A stretch of 64,000 nt of DNA from an uncultured Phocaeicola sp. (GCA_947581855.1 CANPVZ010000010.1:1-64000); one strand, 5' to 3'. Counted from the stretch's first letter, positions 35,058 through 44,179 are shown. Program-made: numbers and translations. The notes: generated from the sequence alone by a model not told the origin.

Positions 35058-35918
35058 ATGGTAAGGAAGAAAAGAAGAAAGCCTTTTTGGCATAATTTCA
35101 AGTTCAAATATAAGCTGACGATTATCAATGAAAACACGTTGGAGGAAGTGGTAGGCATTCATGTCTCCAAACTCAATGGTGTGTCAGTGCTTCTTACCGT
35201 TTTTACACTCCTTTTTGTTATTGCAGCGTTGATTGTTTCCTTTACTCCTTTGCGCAATTACTTACCCGGTTATATGAATAGCGATGTACGCGAACAAATT
35301 GTGGACAATGCTTTGCGTGCTGACTCCCTCCAGCAATTGGTGGAACGCCAGAACCTTTATATTATGAATATACAGGATATATTTAAAGGAGTGGTACGGG
35401 TCGATTCGGTTCAGTCGCTCGATTCGTTAACAGTGGTACGTTCGGAAGAACTGATGGAACGAACGGCTCAGGAAGAAGAATTCCGAAAACAGTTTGAAGA
35501 GAGTGAAAAATATAACTTGACCAATATAAAAGCAGAGCCGGTAGTGGACGGATTGATCTTCTATCGGCCTACGCGCGGACTCCTTTCTTCGAACTTCAAT
35601 CCGGATGAACGGCATTTTGGGGTGGATATCGCAGCCAATCCCAACGAAAGTGTATTGGCTACGTTGGATGGGACGGTCGTGTTTAGCGGGTATACTGCCG
35701 AAACAGGTTATGTAATAGAGATTCAGCATAATAGGGATTTTATTTCAGTGTATAAGCATTGCAGCTCTTTACTGAAACAGATGGGAGATAAAGTGAAAGC
35801 CGGTGAGGTGATAGCGTTAGTGGGTAATACCGGAACGCAGACCACTGGTCCTCATCTTCATTTTGAGCTTTGGCGCAAGGGAGAAGCCTTGAATCCCGAA
35901 AAATATATTGTGTTTTAA
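35058..35918 (+). CDS. M23 family metallopeptidase, membrane anchored
   Basis: 286 residues. A basic cytoplasmic start (MVRKKRRKPFWHNFKFKYK) is followed by one membrane helix (VSVLLTVFTLLFVIAALIVS, about 37-56), a helical linker and the LytM/M23 domain (about 170-286). The zinc ligands are in ERHFGVDIAAN (HxxxD, about 191) and HLHFELW (about 268). It should cut or regulate cutting of peptidoglycan peptide bridges in the periplasm. It directly abuts dxr. This gene order (DUF4290-murA-rimM-M23-dxr-rseP) is common in Bacteroidales. Confidence 0.93.
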   Translation: MVRKKRRKPFWHNFKFKYKLTIINENTLEEVVGIHVSKLNGVSVLLTVFTLLFVIAALIVSFTPLRNYLPGYMNSDVREQIVDNALRADSLQQLVERQNLYIMNIQDIFKGVVRVDSVQSLDSLTVVRSEELMERTAQEEEFRKQFEESEKYNLTNIKAEPVVDGLIFYRPTRGLLSSNFNPDERHFGVDIAANPNESVLATLDGTVVFSGYTAETGYVIEIQHNRDFISVYKHCSSLLKQMGDKVKAGEVIALVGNTGTQTTGPHLHFELWRKGEALNPEKYIVF

Positions 35919-37070
35919 ATGAAGAAACAAATTGCAATTTTAGGTTCTACGGGTTCCATCGGAACTCAGGCGCTTCAGGTTATAGAAGAACATCCTGATT
36001 TGTATGAAGCCTATGCGTTGACAGCCAACAATAAAGTTGACTTGCTTATTGAGCAGGCACGTAAGTTTATGCCCGAAGCGGTAGTGATTGTAAACGAGGC
36101 GAAATATCCTCAATTGAAAGAGGCCTTGAGCGATTTGCCTATCAAAGTGTATGCCGGTGAGGAAGCGCTTTGCCAGATTGTGGAGTCGGCTCCCATTCAG
36201 GTGGTGTTGACGGCCATGGTTGGTTATGCCGGTTTGCGTCCTACTATGAACGCTATCCGTGCGGGAAAAGCTATCGCCTTGGCTAATAAGGAAACTTTAG
36301 TGGTAGCAGGCGAGCTGATTAACAGCATGGCTAACCAATACCATACTCCGGTTCTTCCTGTCGATTCGGAACATTCTGCGGTATTTCAGTGTTTAGCCGG
36401 AGAGATGGGAAATCCGATAGAAAAGGTAATACTCACCGCTTCAGGAGGACCGTTCCGTACGTATACCATGGAACAGTTGAGAACCGTTACCAAAGAGCAG
36501 GCGTTGCATCATCCCAATTGGTCGATGGGCGCAAAGATAACGATTGATTCTGCTTCTATGATGAACAAAGGGTTTGAGGTGATTGAGGCTAAATGGCTTT
36601 TTGGCGTTCGTCCCGATCAGATAGAAGTAGTGGTGCATCCTCAATCGGTTATTCATTCCATGGTTCAATTTGAAGATAGTGCCGTGAAGGCGCAGCTCGG
36701 CATGCCGGATATGCGCTTGCCGATCCAATATGCTTTTTCTTATCCCGACAGGGTAAAATCTTCATTTGAGCGGCTGGACTTTTCTAAATGTACGGATCTG
36801 ACTTTTGAACAGCCGGATACGAAACGTTTCCGTAACCTGGCCCTGGCTTACGAGGCTTTGCATCAGGCGGGTAACATGCCGTGTATTGTAAATGCGGCAA
36901 ACGAGGTGGTGGTAGCTGCTTTCCTGAAAGACCAAATCAGTTTCTTGGGAATGAGCGATGTGATAGAGAAGACCATGCAGAAAGTGAGTTATATACAAAC
37001 TCCTACTTATGAAGATTATGTCGCAACCGATGCGGAGGCTCGACGGATTGCAGCAGAACAACTTCTTTAA
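35919..37070 (+). CDS. dxr: 1-deoxy-D-xylulose-5-phosphate reductoisomerase
   Basis: 383 residues. The NADPH-binding ILGSTGSIGTQALQVI (about 6-21), ALANKETLVVAGELI (about 122) and the metal site PVDSEHSAVFQCL (about 147) are all present. Dxr makes MEP, the second step of the non-mevalonate isoprenoid pathway; ispF is at 15191. The ATG starts at the nucleotide after the M23 stop codon, so the genes are tightly coupled. The length is normal. Confidence 0.96.
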   Translation: MKKQIAILGSTGSIGTQALQVIEEHPDLYEAYALTANNKVDLLIEQARKFMPEAVVIVNEAKYPQLKEALSDLPIKVYAGEEALCQIVESAPIQVVLTAMVGYAGLRPTMNAIRAGKAIALANKETLVVAGELINSMANQYHTPVLPVDSEHSAVFQCLAGEMGNPIEKVILTASGGPFRTYTMEQLRTVTKEQALHHPNWSMGAKITIDSASMMNKGFEVIEAKWLFGVRPDQIEVVVHPQSVIHSMVQFEDSAVKAQLGMPDMRLPIQYAFSYPDRVKSSFERLDFSKCTDLTFEQPDTKRFRNLALAYEALHQAGNMPCIVNAANEVVVAAFLKDQISFLGMSDVIEKTMQKVSYIQTPTYEDYVATDAEARRIAAEQLL

Positions 37071-37071
37071 T

Positions 37072-37270
37072 GGAAAAATGGAAGTTGATGGTGGAAGAAG
37101 AGAAAAACTATTTTTTTATTTCCGCCAGTAGAATGTCCAAAACTTGAATAAATAAGTGGTTAATAATAAAAGGTAAATGAAAGAATTTTGGGAAGAAGTT
37201 TAGATAGACGATGATGGTTAAAATGAGAGAATGCTTTTCATTTTTAGCTTTCAACTTTCCATTTTCAATT
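37072..37270. repeat. imperfect inverted repeat flanking the dxr-rseP spacer
   Basis: TGGAAAAATGGAAGTTGA near the left end resembles the reverse complement of TTTCAACTTTCCATTTTCAA near 37250-37269. The 200-bp spacer lacks a gene. It resembles small intergenic repeats seen in Bacteroidales, related in word use to the rpsB-tsf hairpin at 11410. Confidence 0.45.
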
Positions 37271-37285
37271 AAAACTAAGTAAACA

Positions 37286-38641
37286 ATGGAAACATTTTTG
37301 ATTCGTGCCTTACAACTGATGATGTCCCTTTCTTTGTTGGTCATCGTTCATGAAGGAGGGCATTTTCTTTTTGCGCGACTTTTCAAAGTGCGGGTGGAGA
37401 AGTTCTGCTTGTTCTTTGATCCGTGGTTCACGCTATTCAAATTCAAACCGAAAAACAGTGATACCGAATATGGACTAGGGTGGTTACCTTTAGGCGGATA
37501 TGTTAAGATTTCGGGTATGATAGATGAGTCGATGGATACCGAACAGATGAAACAACCGGTAAAAGATTGGGAGTTCAGAGCCAAACCTGCTTGGCAACGT
37601 TTGTTGATTATGGTAGGCGGAGTATTGTTTAATTTCTTGTTGGCACTGTTTATCTATTCAATGATTCTTTATACATGGGGAGATTCATATTATCCGTTGC
37701 AGGAGATGGAATATGGTATGAAGTTTAACGATCGTGCCAAAGAAATAGGTTTCCGTGACGGTGATATTTTGTTGAGGGCTGATGATAAAGAATTTACGCG
37801 CTTCGGTATCGATATGTTGCGGGATATTGTAGACGCTGAAGTGGTTACAGTAAAGCGCGGGGGACACGAAACACCGGTTTATATTCCTAAAGACTTGAGC
37901 TTATTGACGGTGGGAAATGAAAAACCTGTGTTTGTAGATTTCTTGTTGCCGGCGGTAATTGATACGGTCATTCCCAATTATCCGGGTATTGTGGCCGGAT
38001 TGCAGAAAGGCGATAGTCTGGTGGCGTTGAATGGGAAAGAGTTAGGTTCTTGGAACGACTTTACGGAGGCTCTTTCGAGTTTAAAGTATAAAGCAAGCGT
38101 AGCTCCCGATAAGGCGGATTGGAGACAAATTACTTTAGCGGTTTCCCGTGCCGGTGTGACAGATACGCTTTCCATGCGGCTTGATTCTACATTTATGGTA
38201 GGGGTGGCTCCGCGTGTTTTGTCGGAGTTATATTCGCCGAAAGAGATAGAATACGGTTTCTTCGAATCGTTCCCTGCAGGCATCACTCACGGAGTAAATG
38301 TATTGAAAGGATATGTCAACGATATGAAATATGTTTTCTCTAAAGAAGGGGCTACAAGTTTAGGAGGTTTTGCCACTATCGGAAGCATTTTCCCTACTCA
38401 GTGGGACTGGCACCGTTTCTGGGAAATGACTGCATTCCTTTCTATCATCCTTGCTTTTATGAATATTCTCCCTATACCCGCATTGGATGGCGGACATGTG
38501 TTATTCTTACTTTATGAAATTATTGCCCGCCGTAAACCGAGCGATAAGTTTATGGAACGTGCGCAAATTGTAGGAATGGCATTGCTGCTGATTCTATTGG
38601 TTTGGGCTAATTTCAATGATATAATGAGGTTTGTTTTCTAA
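37286..38641 (+). CDS. rseP: RIP metalloprotease RseP
   Basis: 451 residues, a site-2 protease. The zinc motif VIVHEGGHFLFARLF (HExxH, about 20) lies in the first membrane helix. PDZ-like segments follow (about 125-300, e.g. GIVAGLQKGDSLVALNGKEL), and the second active-site motif is NILPIPALDGGHVLF near residue 395 with the third metal ligand Asp. It cleaves membrane anti-sigma factors or signal peptides within the membrane. It is the last gene of the murA-dxr run. Confidence 0.95.
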   Translation: METFLIRALQLMMSLSLLVIVHEGGHFLFARLFKVRVEKFCLFFDPWFTLFKFKPKNSDTEYGLGWLPLGGYVKISGMIDESMDTEQMKQPVKDWEFRAKPAWQRLLIMVGGVLFNFLLALFIYSMILYTWGDSYYPLQEMEYGMKFNDRAKEIGFRDGDILLRADDKEFTRFGIDMLRDIVDAEVVTVKRGGHETPVYIPKDLSLLTVGNEKPVFVDFLLPAVIDTVIPNYPGIVAGLQKGDSLVALNGKELGSWNDFTEALSSLKYKASVAPDKADWRQITLAVSRAGVTDTLSMRLDSTFMVGVAPRVLSELYSPKEIEYGFFESFPAGITHGVNVLKGYVNDMKYVFSKEGATSLGGFATIGSIFPTQWDWHRFWEMTAFLSIILAFMNILPIPALDGGHVLFLLYEIIARRKPSDKFMERAQIVGMALLLILLVWANFNDIMRFVF

Positions 38642-38749
38642 AAAGTTTGTTATCTGAAAAAGAAACTTGTCAAGAAATGACAGTCTTGCAGTATAAAGAA
38701 GATACTTTTGGTGACCTCTTTTCAATAAAAAGATTTTGTATAAAAAATG

Positions 38750-38784
38750 AACAGGCAACTCGGATGGGGGTTGCCTGTTTTTTA
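38750..38784 (-). terminator. bidirectional terminator between rseP and the small membrane gene (copy 1)
   Basis: AACAGGCAAC (38750-38759) pairs with GTTGCCTGTT (38770-38779), flanked by T on the plus strand and by A-rich sequence on the other side. It can end both rseP and the minus-strand small gene. Confidence 0.8.
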
Positions 38785-38865
38785 TTAAGTTCTAACGAAT
38801 CTGGACAGATTCTTTTTTGAATAATCTTAGAGAAAAGCGTGTCTGTTAAAAGACATTCGCTTTCA

Positions 38866-38958
38866 TTACTTTTTCACATTAGTCTCAACTACTGCGATTA
38901 CGCTTAAAACTGTGAAAATAGCTACAATAGTTAACAGAATTGATAATTGTGCTGTCAT
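38866..38958 (-). CDS. 30-residue membrane protein, copy 1 (FNR-box unit)
   Basis: The peptide is MTAQLSILLTIVAIFTVLSV-IAVVETNVKK. One membrane helix fills residues 5-24 and the tail is charged. It shares 25 of 30 residues with a second copy 1.4 kb away (40271-40363). The substitutions are conservative or at third codon positions, which argues for selection on the protein. Start context, leader, promoter and FNR-type box are the same in both copies. I do not know the family. Small one-helix proteins of this size often bind and tune larger membrane complexes such as oxidases or transporters. The partner here is unknown. Confidence 0.8.
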   Translation of the reverse strand: MTAQLSILLTIVAIFTVLSVIAVVETNVKK

Positions 38959-39014
38959 AATTTTAATCTTTTTACCTTTTAAACTAATAATCCTATTTCA
39001 ACTTATTACCCTGT

Positions 39015-39116
39015 GTGATTCATTAATCACGATGCAAATATACAGTGGTTTTAGTTCTCTCCGACAAGTTTCATACGGAAAAACATAAAAAGTGGCATTT
39101 TCTTGATGTATATCAA
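39015..39116 (-). promoter_or_regulatory. FNR-type box, promoter and 5' hairpin of small membrane gene copy 1
   Basis: On the minus strand, in order: palindrome TTGATATACATCAA (39103-39116; FNR/CRP consensus TTGATnnnnATCAA), 60 bp, the -7 box TATATTTG (39035-39042), and a 5' UTR hairpin GTGATT-AATG-AATCAC (39015-39030). Copy 2 keeps every element, including the exact 60-bp distance. The box should be near -75 to -80, an activator position. Confidence 0.75.
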
Positions 39117-40150
39117 AAAAGCAGCATAAAATGGTCTGTTGAAAACTATAGAGTGGCTTTCAGGGAAAGTTATAATCTTTTCATTGCAAGGTGGGTCTTA
39201 CAATATAAAGTGATAATAGGTAATACCCAATCCCCTTGCTGGGGGGAACGGCTTACTGTAAGAATGGATATATCCTATATCAAGTAAGGTCAGTCGGTTT
39301 CCGACGGATTAACAGTCGGATACATACCTTAACACATCTTCCTGATGACTATTTCTTTCTGCTTGTATAAAACTCTAATCTCTAGAGGTTTACCTTTCTA
39401 CTTAAAAGTAGTATTCCAAAGCCGGAAAACAAAGATTTGGGGTTGGGGAGGGAAGTGTTGGTTTTCAGTTAGTTAGAATTTACCTGACTCTGAAACGTCT
39501 ATTGGTGGGCAAGACTGGTATTCATCAGCTCTACCTCTGTTACGGAATTTTTACAAGCCTTCTTTCACGTTCATTAACCCTTTAGGCATTAAAATCAGAA
39601 ATTGTCCGCTTTACGAGTGCCGCATCATCTTACTTTCTCCCGTTATTCAGTAGAGATTTGGCTGCTGCGCAGTAGAGTTTCTATGAAAATCCTGCCTGTG
39701 TTCCGCTGGTAATTCTGCTGTGCAATGTTTGCTATTCAGTAGAAGTTGGGAGACAATCTTAAAAAGAATTCTTCCTATCTACCTTTATTTTTAACATGTG
39801 TTTATATTTCAATTCTTCGGAAGTATGGACATCTGGAGAATTGTTTTTTGGGGATAGAAGTGGAGATGAATGTTTTCGTTGTCACCATTCGTGTTAGGAA
39901 ATGTGAATTTTCAAGACTAGATTCCGTCTATTTATTAACATTTTTGTTTGTGGTACGCTCTTCTTCGTATATGAAGCTTATCGGATGAACGGGAGGATGT
40001 ACGAAGTGAAAGAAACGTTTTTTTTTCATCATTTAGTTAAGAAATGAAGCCTCGAAAGGACCGTTTCTCAGCATCATATTATTATCTCAACCAATAAAAG
40101 AATAGCCCAATATGTTGATGTATGCTGTTGCCATAAGGACACAAAATATA
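39117..40150. other. gene-poor stretch between the two small-protein units
   Basis: About 1 kb with no credible gene on either strand. A few small hairpins are present, and the word ATTCAGTAGA recurs at about 39645 and 39733 with CGCAGTAGAG at about 39668. Short frames of about 80 codons at 39045 and 39746 have no family resemblance, unusual composition and no promoter. Confidence 0.5.
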
Positions 40151-40190
40151 AGCGGGCAACTCTTTATTTTTAGAGCAGCCCGCTTTACTA
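40151..40190 (-). terminator. terminator downstream of the small membrane gene, copy 2
   Basis: AGCGGGC (40151-40157) pairs with GCCCGCT (40178-40184), with CTCT/AGAG inside. It is in the position equivalent to the 38750 terminator. Between it and the gene, both copies keep AGTTCTAACGAATCTG and a GAATC...GATTC palindrome. Confidence 0.7.
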
Positions 40191-40270
40191 AGTTCTAACG
40201 AATCTGATTCAGATTCTTTTCTCGGAAAATCTTTTTTAAAGTGTCGCCAACATGTTGACGTACGCTTTGG

Positions 40271-40363
40271 TTACTTCTTTGTGTTAGTCTCGACAACTGC
40301 GATAACACTTAATACAGTGAAAACAGCTACGATAGCTAACAGAATTGATACTTGTGCTGTCAT
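40271..40363 (-). CDS. 30-residue membrane protein, copy 2 (FNR-box unit)
   Basis: The peptide is MTAQVSILLAIVAVFTVLSV-IAVVETNTKK. It has a single hydrophobic helix and ends in the same ETN-x-KK tail as copy 1. The AAAAGGTAAAAAGATTAAAATT leader just before the ATG is identical in both copies. The gene lies downstream of nrdG on the same strand but has its own promoter. Because the two copies differ at the DNA level mainly by silent or conservative changes, both are probably expressed proteins. No known family is assigned. Confidence 0.8.
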   Translation of the reverse strand: MTAQVSILLAIVAVFTVLSVIAVVETNTKK

Positions 40364-40419
40364 AATTTTAATCTTTTTACCTTTTAAACTAATAATCCTA
40401 TTTCAACTTGTTATCCTTT

Positions 40420-40521
40420 GTGATTCATTAATCACGATGCAAATATACGGCGGTTTTCCTTCTTTGCAAGGAAAACTATGCTGAAAAACATAAAATACCC
40501 CATTTTCTTGATGTATATCAA
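40420..40521 (-). promoter_or_regulatory. FNR-type box, promoter and 5' hairpin of small membrane gene copy 2
   Basis: Palindrome TTGATATACATCAA (minus strand; 40508-40521), 60 bp, -7 box TATATTTG (40440-40447), and 5' hairpin GTGATT-AATG-AATCAC (40420-40435). The spacing is identical to copy 1 although the DNA between box and promoter has diverged. The remaining 40522-40764 shows no gene. Confidence 0.75.
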
Positions 40522-40764
40522 AAAATGAAGAGGGGCTTATGCCGAAATGGCAGACTCCTGTTAAGGAACACTCGTATGTGACATATTGGCTTCCTTTTTC
40601 TTTATAAGGGTGTGGAACGCCATTCGGAGAGGTTCGGGTTGTAAAGGCTGATGTGGCGCTTATTTGTCCACCTAATATGCGATTTCCGTGCTTTTGTTAT
40701 ATAGGAAAATGGCATTCATCAGATAAACGGATGAATATAGGTTTGCGTGGAATAGGGTAGTTGC

Positions 40765-41223
40765 TTAAAGTTTGATGATTTGTTGGTTACTACTTCCCCG
40801 AAACTCTAAATAAGGGGAATAGAGTTCCCAGACAAATCTTCCGTCTACCAATACATTTATATAAGGCAGAAGAGCGGCCAGTTCAGGTCGGGCTTGTATT
40901 TGTTCGTAAGTGTAGCCGGTGTAGCACCAGATATTTTGTCCGGTTTCCTGTTTGATACGGCGGATGAGATGTAGAAACTCTTCCGGATTATAAAAAGGAT
41001 CGCCGCCGGAAAAGGTAACGCCATCCAATAAGGGGTTAGCATTGATTTCGTCTATAATTTTCCCAACTATTTCTTCGGTGAGGGGTGTTCCGGCAAATGG
41101 GTTCCAGCTTTCCGGATTATGGCAGCCCGGACAATGATGGCGGCATCCGGCTAAATAAATGGAATAACGGATGCCGTCGCCATCGAGAATAGTCTCAGGG
41201 TAGGTAAAAAGTAGATTTAACAT
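40765..41223 (-). CDS. nrdG: anaerobic ribonucleoside-triphosphate reductase activating protein
   Basis: 152 residues, radical SAM superfamily. The cluster motif CRHHCPGC (CxxxCxxC, about residue 27) binds the 4Fe-4S cluster, and [20 protein letters not shown] (about 68) holds the SAM-binding GGDP. NrdG generates the glycyl radical on NrdD under anoxia. It is separated from nrdD by 204 nt that contain a perfect 14-bp hairpin. Confidence 0.95.
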   Translation of the reverse strand: MLNLLFTYPETILDGDGIRYSIYLAGCRHHCPGCHNPESWNPFAGTPLTEEIVGKIIDEINANPLLDGVTFSGGDPFYNPEEFLHLIRRIKQETGQNIWCYTGYTYEQIQARPELAALLPYINVLVDGRFVWELYSPYLEFRGSSNQQIIKL

Positions 41224-41287
41224 GCGTGTGAATGTTTAGGTGCTTTGCTACGGTATTTGTGCCTGTTTCCATGCCGGAAGCGCCTTC

Positions 41288-41333
41288 AAAGACAGCAGTA
41301 ACCAGATGTAACAAATGGATTACTGCTGTCTTT
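41288..41333 (-). promoter_or_regulatory. 14-bp perfect hairpin in the nrdD-nrdG intercistronic spacer
   Basis: AAAGACAGCAGTAA (41288-41301) and TTACTGCTGTCTTT (41320-41333) pair exactly with an 18-nt loop. The T run is short on the minus strand. It may be a partial terminator or RNA-processing site that sets the NrdD:NrdG ratio. Confidence 0.55.
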
Positions 41334-41427
41334 CTGATAGATAGGTCTACTATGCAGCACTCGGATATTCAGGTAAAATTAGTTATATATTTTATAGCTG
41401 TTAGGATGTATGTTACCGATTAACCGA

Positions 41428-43818
41428 CTAACCATGTTTTACCCTGTCGTGCTCTTCCGCACGCTTGGCAGAATTCCATGAACTAAGGTCGCCGGTCAGG
41501 TAACCGGTAATACGGCGCATGCGGGTGATTCTTTCGCTTTGGCAAATCGGGCATTTATCATAGATGACACCTTTGTAACCACAAGCCTGACAAGTATCTA
41601 CCGGATGGTTGATGGAGCCGTAGCCGATACCTTCGTCGTGCATCACTTTTACAATCTTCAGGATAGACCGTACATTTTTTTGTGCTTCGCCATCCAGTTC
41701 TACGTACGTGATATGTCCGCCACGTGTAATGGCATGGAACGGAGCTTCGCGTTTTATCTTTTCTATAATAGTAATGGGTTCTTTTACATCTATATGGAAT
41801 GAGTTTACATAATAATCTCGATCCGTTACGCCGGGAATAATGCCATATTTACGCTTGTCCATACGGGTGAACCGCCCGGAAAGTCCTTCGGCAGGGGTAG
41901 CCAGTACGGAGTAATTAAGTTGGTATTTAGCTTTATACTCGTCTACCACCTTATTCATTTCCAATACGGCCTCATATAAAGTATCCCAAGCTTTTTGACT
42001 ATGTCCGTGTCCCTTTCCGTATAAAGCAACCATTGCGTTGTGTCCGCCTATGAACCCGATACCCAATGTTCCCTGACGGAGAATATCACCGACTTCATCA
42101 TTTGGCTGCAACGCTCCTCCACCTTTCCACACATCGTTGCTGAGCATGAAAGGAAATTGTCGCGCCAAAGCGGTACGTTGGTATTGGTAGCGTGCGTAAA
42201 GTTGTTCGGCAATCAATTCTGCCATTTCGTGTACGGAGCTGATAAACAATTCTTTTGCTTTGCTCTCCACCGCTTCTGTATGTTGTGGCTCCTCTGTAAG
42301 GCTTTCGGCTTTAATGCGCGCTTCGATAGCCAGACGCGGCATGTTCATGGTAGTGAAGGAAAGATTGCCGCGTCCTAAAGAAGTTTTTTCTCCAGCTACA
42401 TTTTCAAATACGCGGGTTCGGCATCCCATCGTGGCCAATTCGTAACGGTAACGTTTGGGGTCGTTTGCATTCCACTTTTCATGAGTGTTGAAAGGAGTGT
42501 CCAGAAACATGAAATTGGGGAACAATGCTTTGGCGGTCGTCCGGCAGGCCTTAAGCAGCAAGTCGAAGTTCGGTGCTTTGAAAGTTAGTTTGCCTTCCAT
42601 GGCCGCATCGAAGTCGGCTAATGCCGTTTTATAATCTTCTTCCGAATAAGATACTCCGTTTTTTATTTTGAATATTTGTATCGGAAATACCGGAACCTCT
42701 CCTCGGTTTCCGAGTCCTTCGATGGTGGCTTTCAACAATTCTTCAATCACCATACGCCCTTCAGGCGATATGTCGGTTCCGTAGTTGATAGAACTGAAAA
42801 CCACCTGGTTACCGCCCCTCGAGTGCATTGTGTTCAGATTGTGAATAAATCCCTCCATGGCTTGATGCGTATCTTTACGTGTTTGTGCGATGGCCTTTTT
42901 AATAATTTTGTCCAGCGTTTCGGTTTTTATGGAAAGTCCGTAAGTTTGCAGTTCGCTAATAAGATAATTGATATCTTTTCCGGTAGGCCGGATCGAAGAG
43001 AGTGTGCGGACAATGGTTTCCTTAAGAGACTGCTCCTCTATCTCCTGCTCTTCCATATTGAAATAGAAGGAAAGCAGTGAGGTTAGATTTTTATAAAAAG
43101 ATTTGCGTACGCCTTTTGCCATGAAGAAGTCGAATGCGGGAATGGACTGGCCGCCGTGTTGCTCATTCTGATTGGTTTGGAAGATGATGGTGGCAAGCGT
43201 CGCGTAGCTTTGTATCGATTGGGGAGTACGGATGCTTCCGTTTTTGGTATGAAACCCTCGTTCAAACAGGTCGTCCATATCATATTGGATGCAAGTGGTT
43301 GTCTTGGTAGGGTAGTAATCCAGGTCATGAATATGAATGTCGCCGAGTTGGTGTGCCTCGGCAAAGCGTTTCGGTAGCAGGTACTTATAGGTGTAATCTT
43401 TAGTCACTTCTGAAGCAAACGTCATCATTTGTCCGGCTGGAGTATGACTAGACATATTGGCATTGCTCAGGTTGATGTCATTCTTGTCGATGGCTACAAT
43501 ACCGTCCATATTGTGCTTTAACTGTGTCTTCTTTTCCCGCTCGGTATTCCTCCATTCCCGGTAGATAATGTACTTTTTGGCGACTTCGGGACGCACTTTC
43601 ATCAGTTCTTTTTCTACGAGGTCCTGTATTTCTTCTACTGATATGGTAGGAGTCGCGAAATTGCTGATGACATTCATGGTAATGTCGGCAATCAATTTTT
43701 CTTCTTTTTCGAGACCCGTGGCGAGAAATGCCTTAGTGATGGCATTCTTGATTTTACTGATGGAAAAATCTTCCCGTTTTCCATCCCTTTTAATGATACA
43801 AAGCTCTGCATAATTCAT
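41428..43818 (-). CDS. nrdD: anaerobic (class III) ribonucleoside-triphosphate reductase
   Basis: 796 residues. The N-terminal ATP-cone (about 1-95; IIKRDGKREDFSISKIKNAI) senses ATP/dATP. The barrel follows, then a Zn site CQACGYKG...CPICQSE (about 745-760) and the glycyl-radical end RRITGYLTGDLSSWNSAKR (about 765). It makes dNTPs without oxygen and is activated by NrdG. On the minus strand a cobalamin riboswitch lies upstream, so expression should fall when adenosylcobalamin is available, presumably because a B12-dependent class II enzyme is then used. Confidence 0.96.
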   Translation of the reverse strand: MNYAELCIIKRDGKREDFSISKIKNAITKAFLATGLEKEEKLIADITMNVISNFATPTISVEEIQDLVEKELMKVRPEVAKKYIIYREWRNTEREKKTQLKHNMDGIVAIDKNDINLSNANMSSHTPAGQMMTFASEVTKDYTYKYLLPKRFAEAHQLGDIHIHDLDYYPTKTTTCIQYDMDDLFERGFHTKNGSIRTPQSIQSYATLATIIFQTNQNEQHGGQSIPAFDFFMAKGVRKSFYKNLTSLLSFYFNMEEQEIEEQSLKETIVRTLSSIRPTGKDINYLISELQTYGLSIKTETLDKIIKKAIAQTRKDTHQAMEGFIHNLNTMHSRGGNQVVFSSINYGTDISPEGRMVIEELLKATIEGLGNRGEVPVFPIQIFKIKNGVSYSEEDYKTALADFDAAMEGKLTFKAPNFDLLLKACRTTAKALFPNFMFLDTPFNTHEKWNANDPKRYRYELATMGCRTRVFENVAGEKTSLGRGNLSFTTMNMPRLAIEARIKAESLTEEPQHTEAVESKAKELFISSVHEMAELIAEQLYARYQYQRTALARQFPFMLSNDVWKGGGALQPNDEVGDILRQGTLGIGFIGGHNAMVALYGKGHGHSQKAWDTLYEAVLEMNKVVDEYKAKYQLNYSVLATPAEGLSGRFTRMDKRKYGIIPGVTDRDYYVNSFHIDVKEPITIIEKIKREAPFHAITRGGHITYVELDGEAQKNVRSILKIVKVMHDEGIGYGSINHPVDTCQACGYKGVIYDKCPICQSERITRMRRITGYLTGDLSSWNSAKRAEEHDRVKHG

Positions 43819-44004
43819 AATGCGTACACGATTTGAATGTTGAACAATAAATTGAGAAATAGAAAACTTGGATACTTGTTTTCAAGAGGAGAGTTTTCCA
43901 AAAAGAAAATGTAACGCCAGAGTATCTCTCTCTGATTGTTCTCTTTTCCTATTGGTCTTTCTGCTCTAACTCCCGAAAGCAAAATCCTTATAATCTATGA
44001 TGTA

Positions 44005-44150
44005 CAGCAAGTCGGTCTTCTGACTTATCCCTCCTCTGAAGCGCCTTCCCACAAATGATTGCAGTGGCTTTATGCTTGGAGTATATGAGAATCACAGCAG
44101 CGGGTACTGTTGTCGGTTTACACGACATTCCCTAATTGAAAAGATAACCT
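44005..44150 (-). ncRNA. cobalamin riboswitch upstream of nrdD
   Basis: Reading the minus strand from 44150, the element has AGGTTATC, a GGGAA box, GTGTAAACC, then ACAGTACCCGCTGCTGTGA (the conserved CCCGC-CTGTGA core), TGGGAAGGC, and closes with AAGTCAGAAGACCGACTT (the AGxCAG-AxACC box, 44008-44025). This is the B12-box architecture. Its orientation and distance (about 185 nt) point to nrdD. It is not oriented toward the divergent URO-D gene. Confidence 0.9.
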
Positions 44151-44171
44151 CTTTTCTACTTGTTGACGTGG

Positions 44172-44179
44172 CAAAGGTA
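44172..44179 (-). promoter_or_regulatory. -7 box of the nrdD transcript
   Basis: TACCTTTG on the minus strand (TAnnTTTG), about 22 nt before the riboswitch core. The -33 box is weak. Confidence 0.55.

Noticed and set aside
39045..39988. ORFs of about 80 codons between the two small membrane genes
   Set aside because: They overlap the FNR-box region or AT-rich DNA, have odd composition and no promoter or homology by eye.
44005..44150. Cobalamin riboswitch controlling the URO-D/HTCS locus on the plus strand
   Set aside because: The conserved boxes read on the minus strand only, upstream of nrdD; they would be antisense to a plus-strand transcript.
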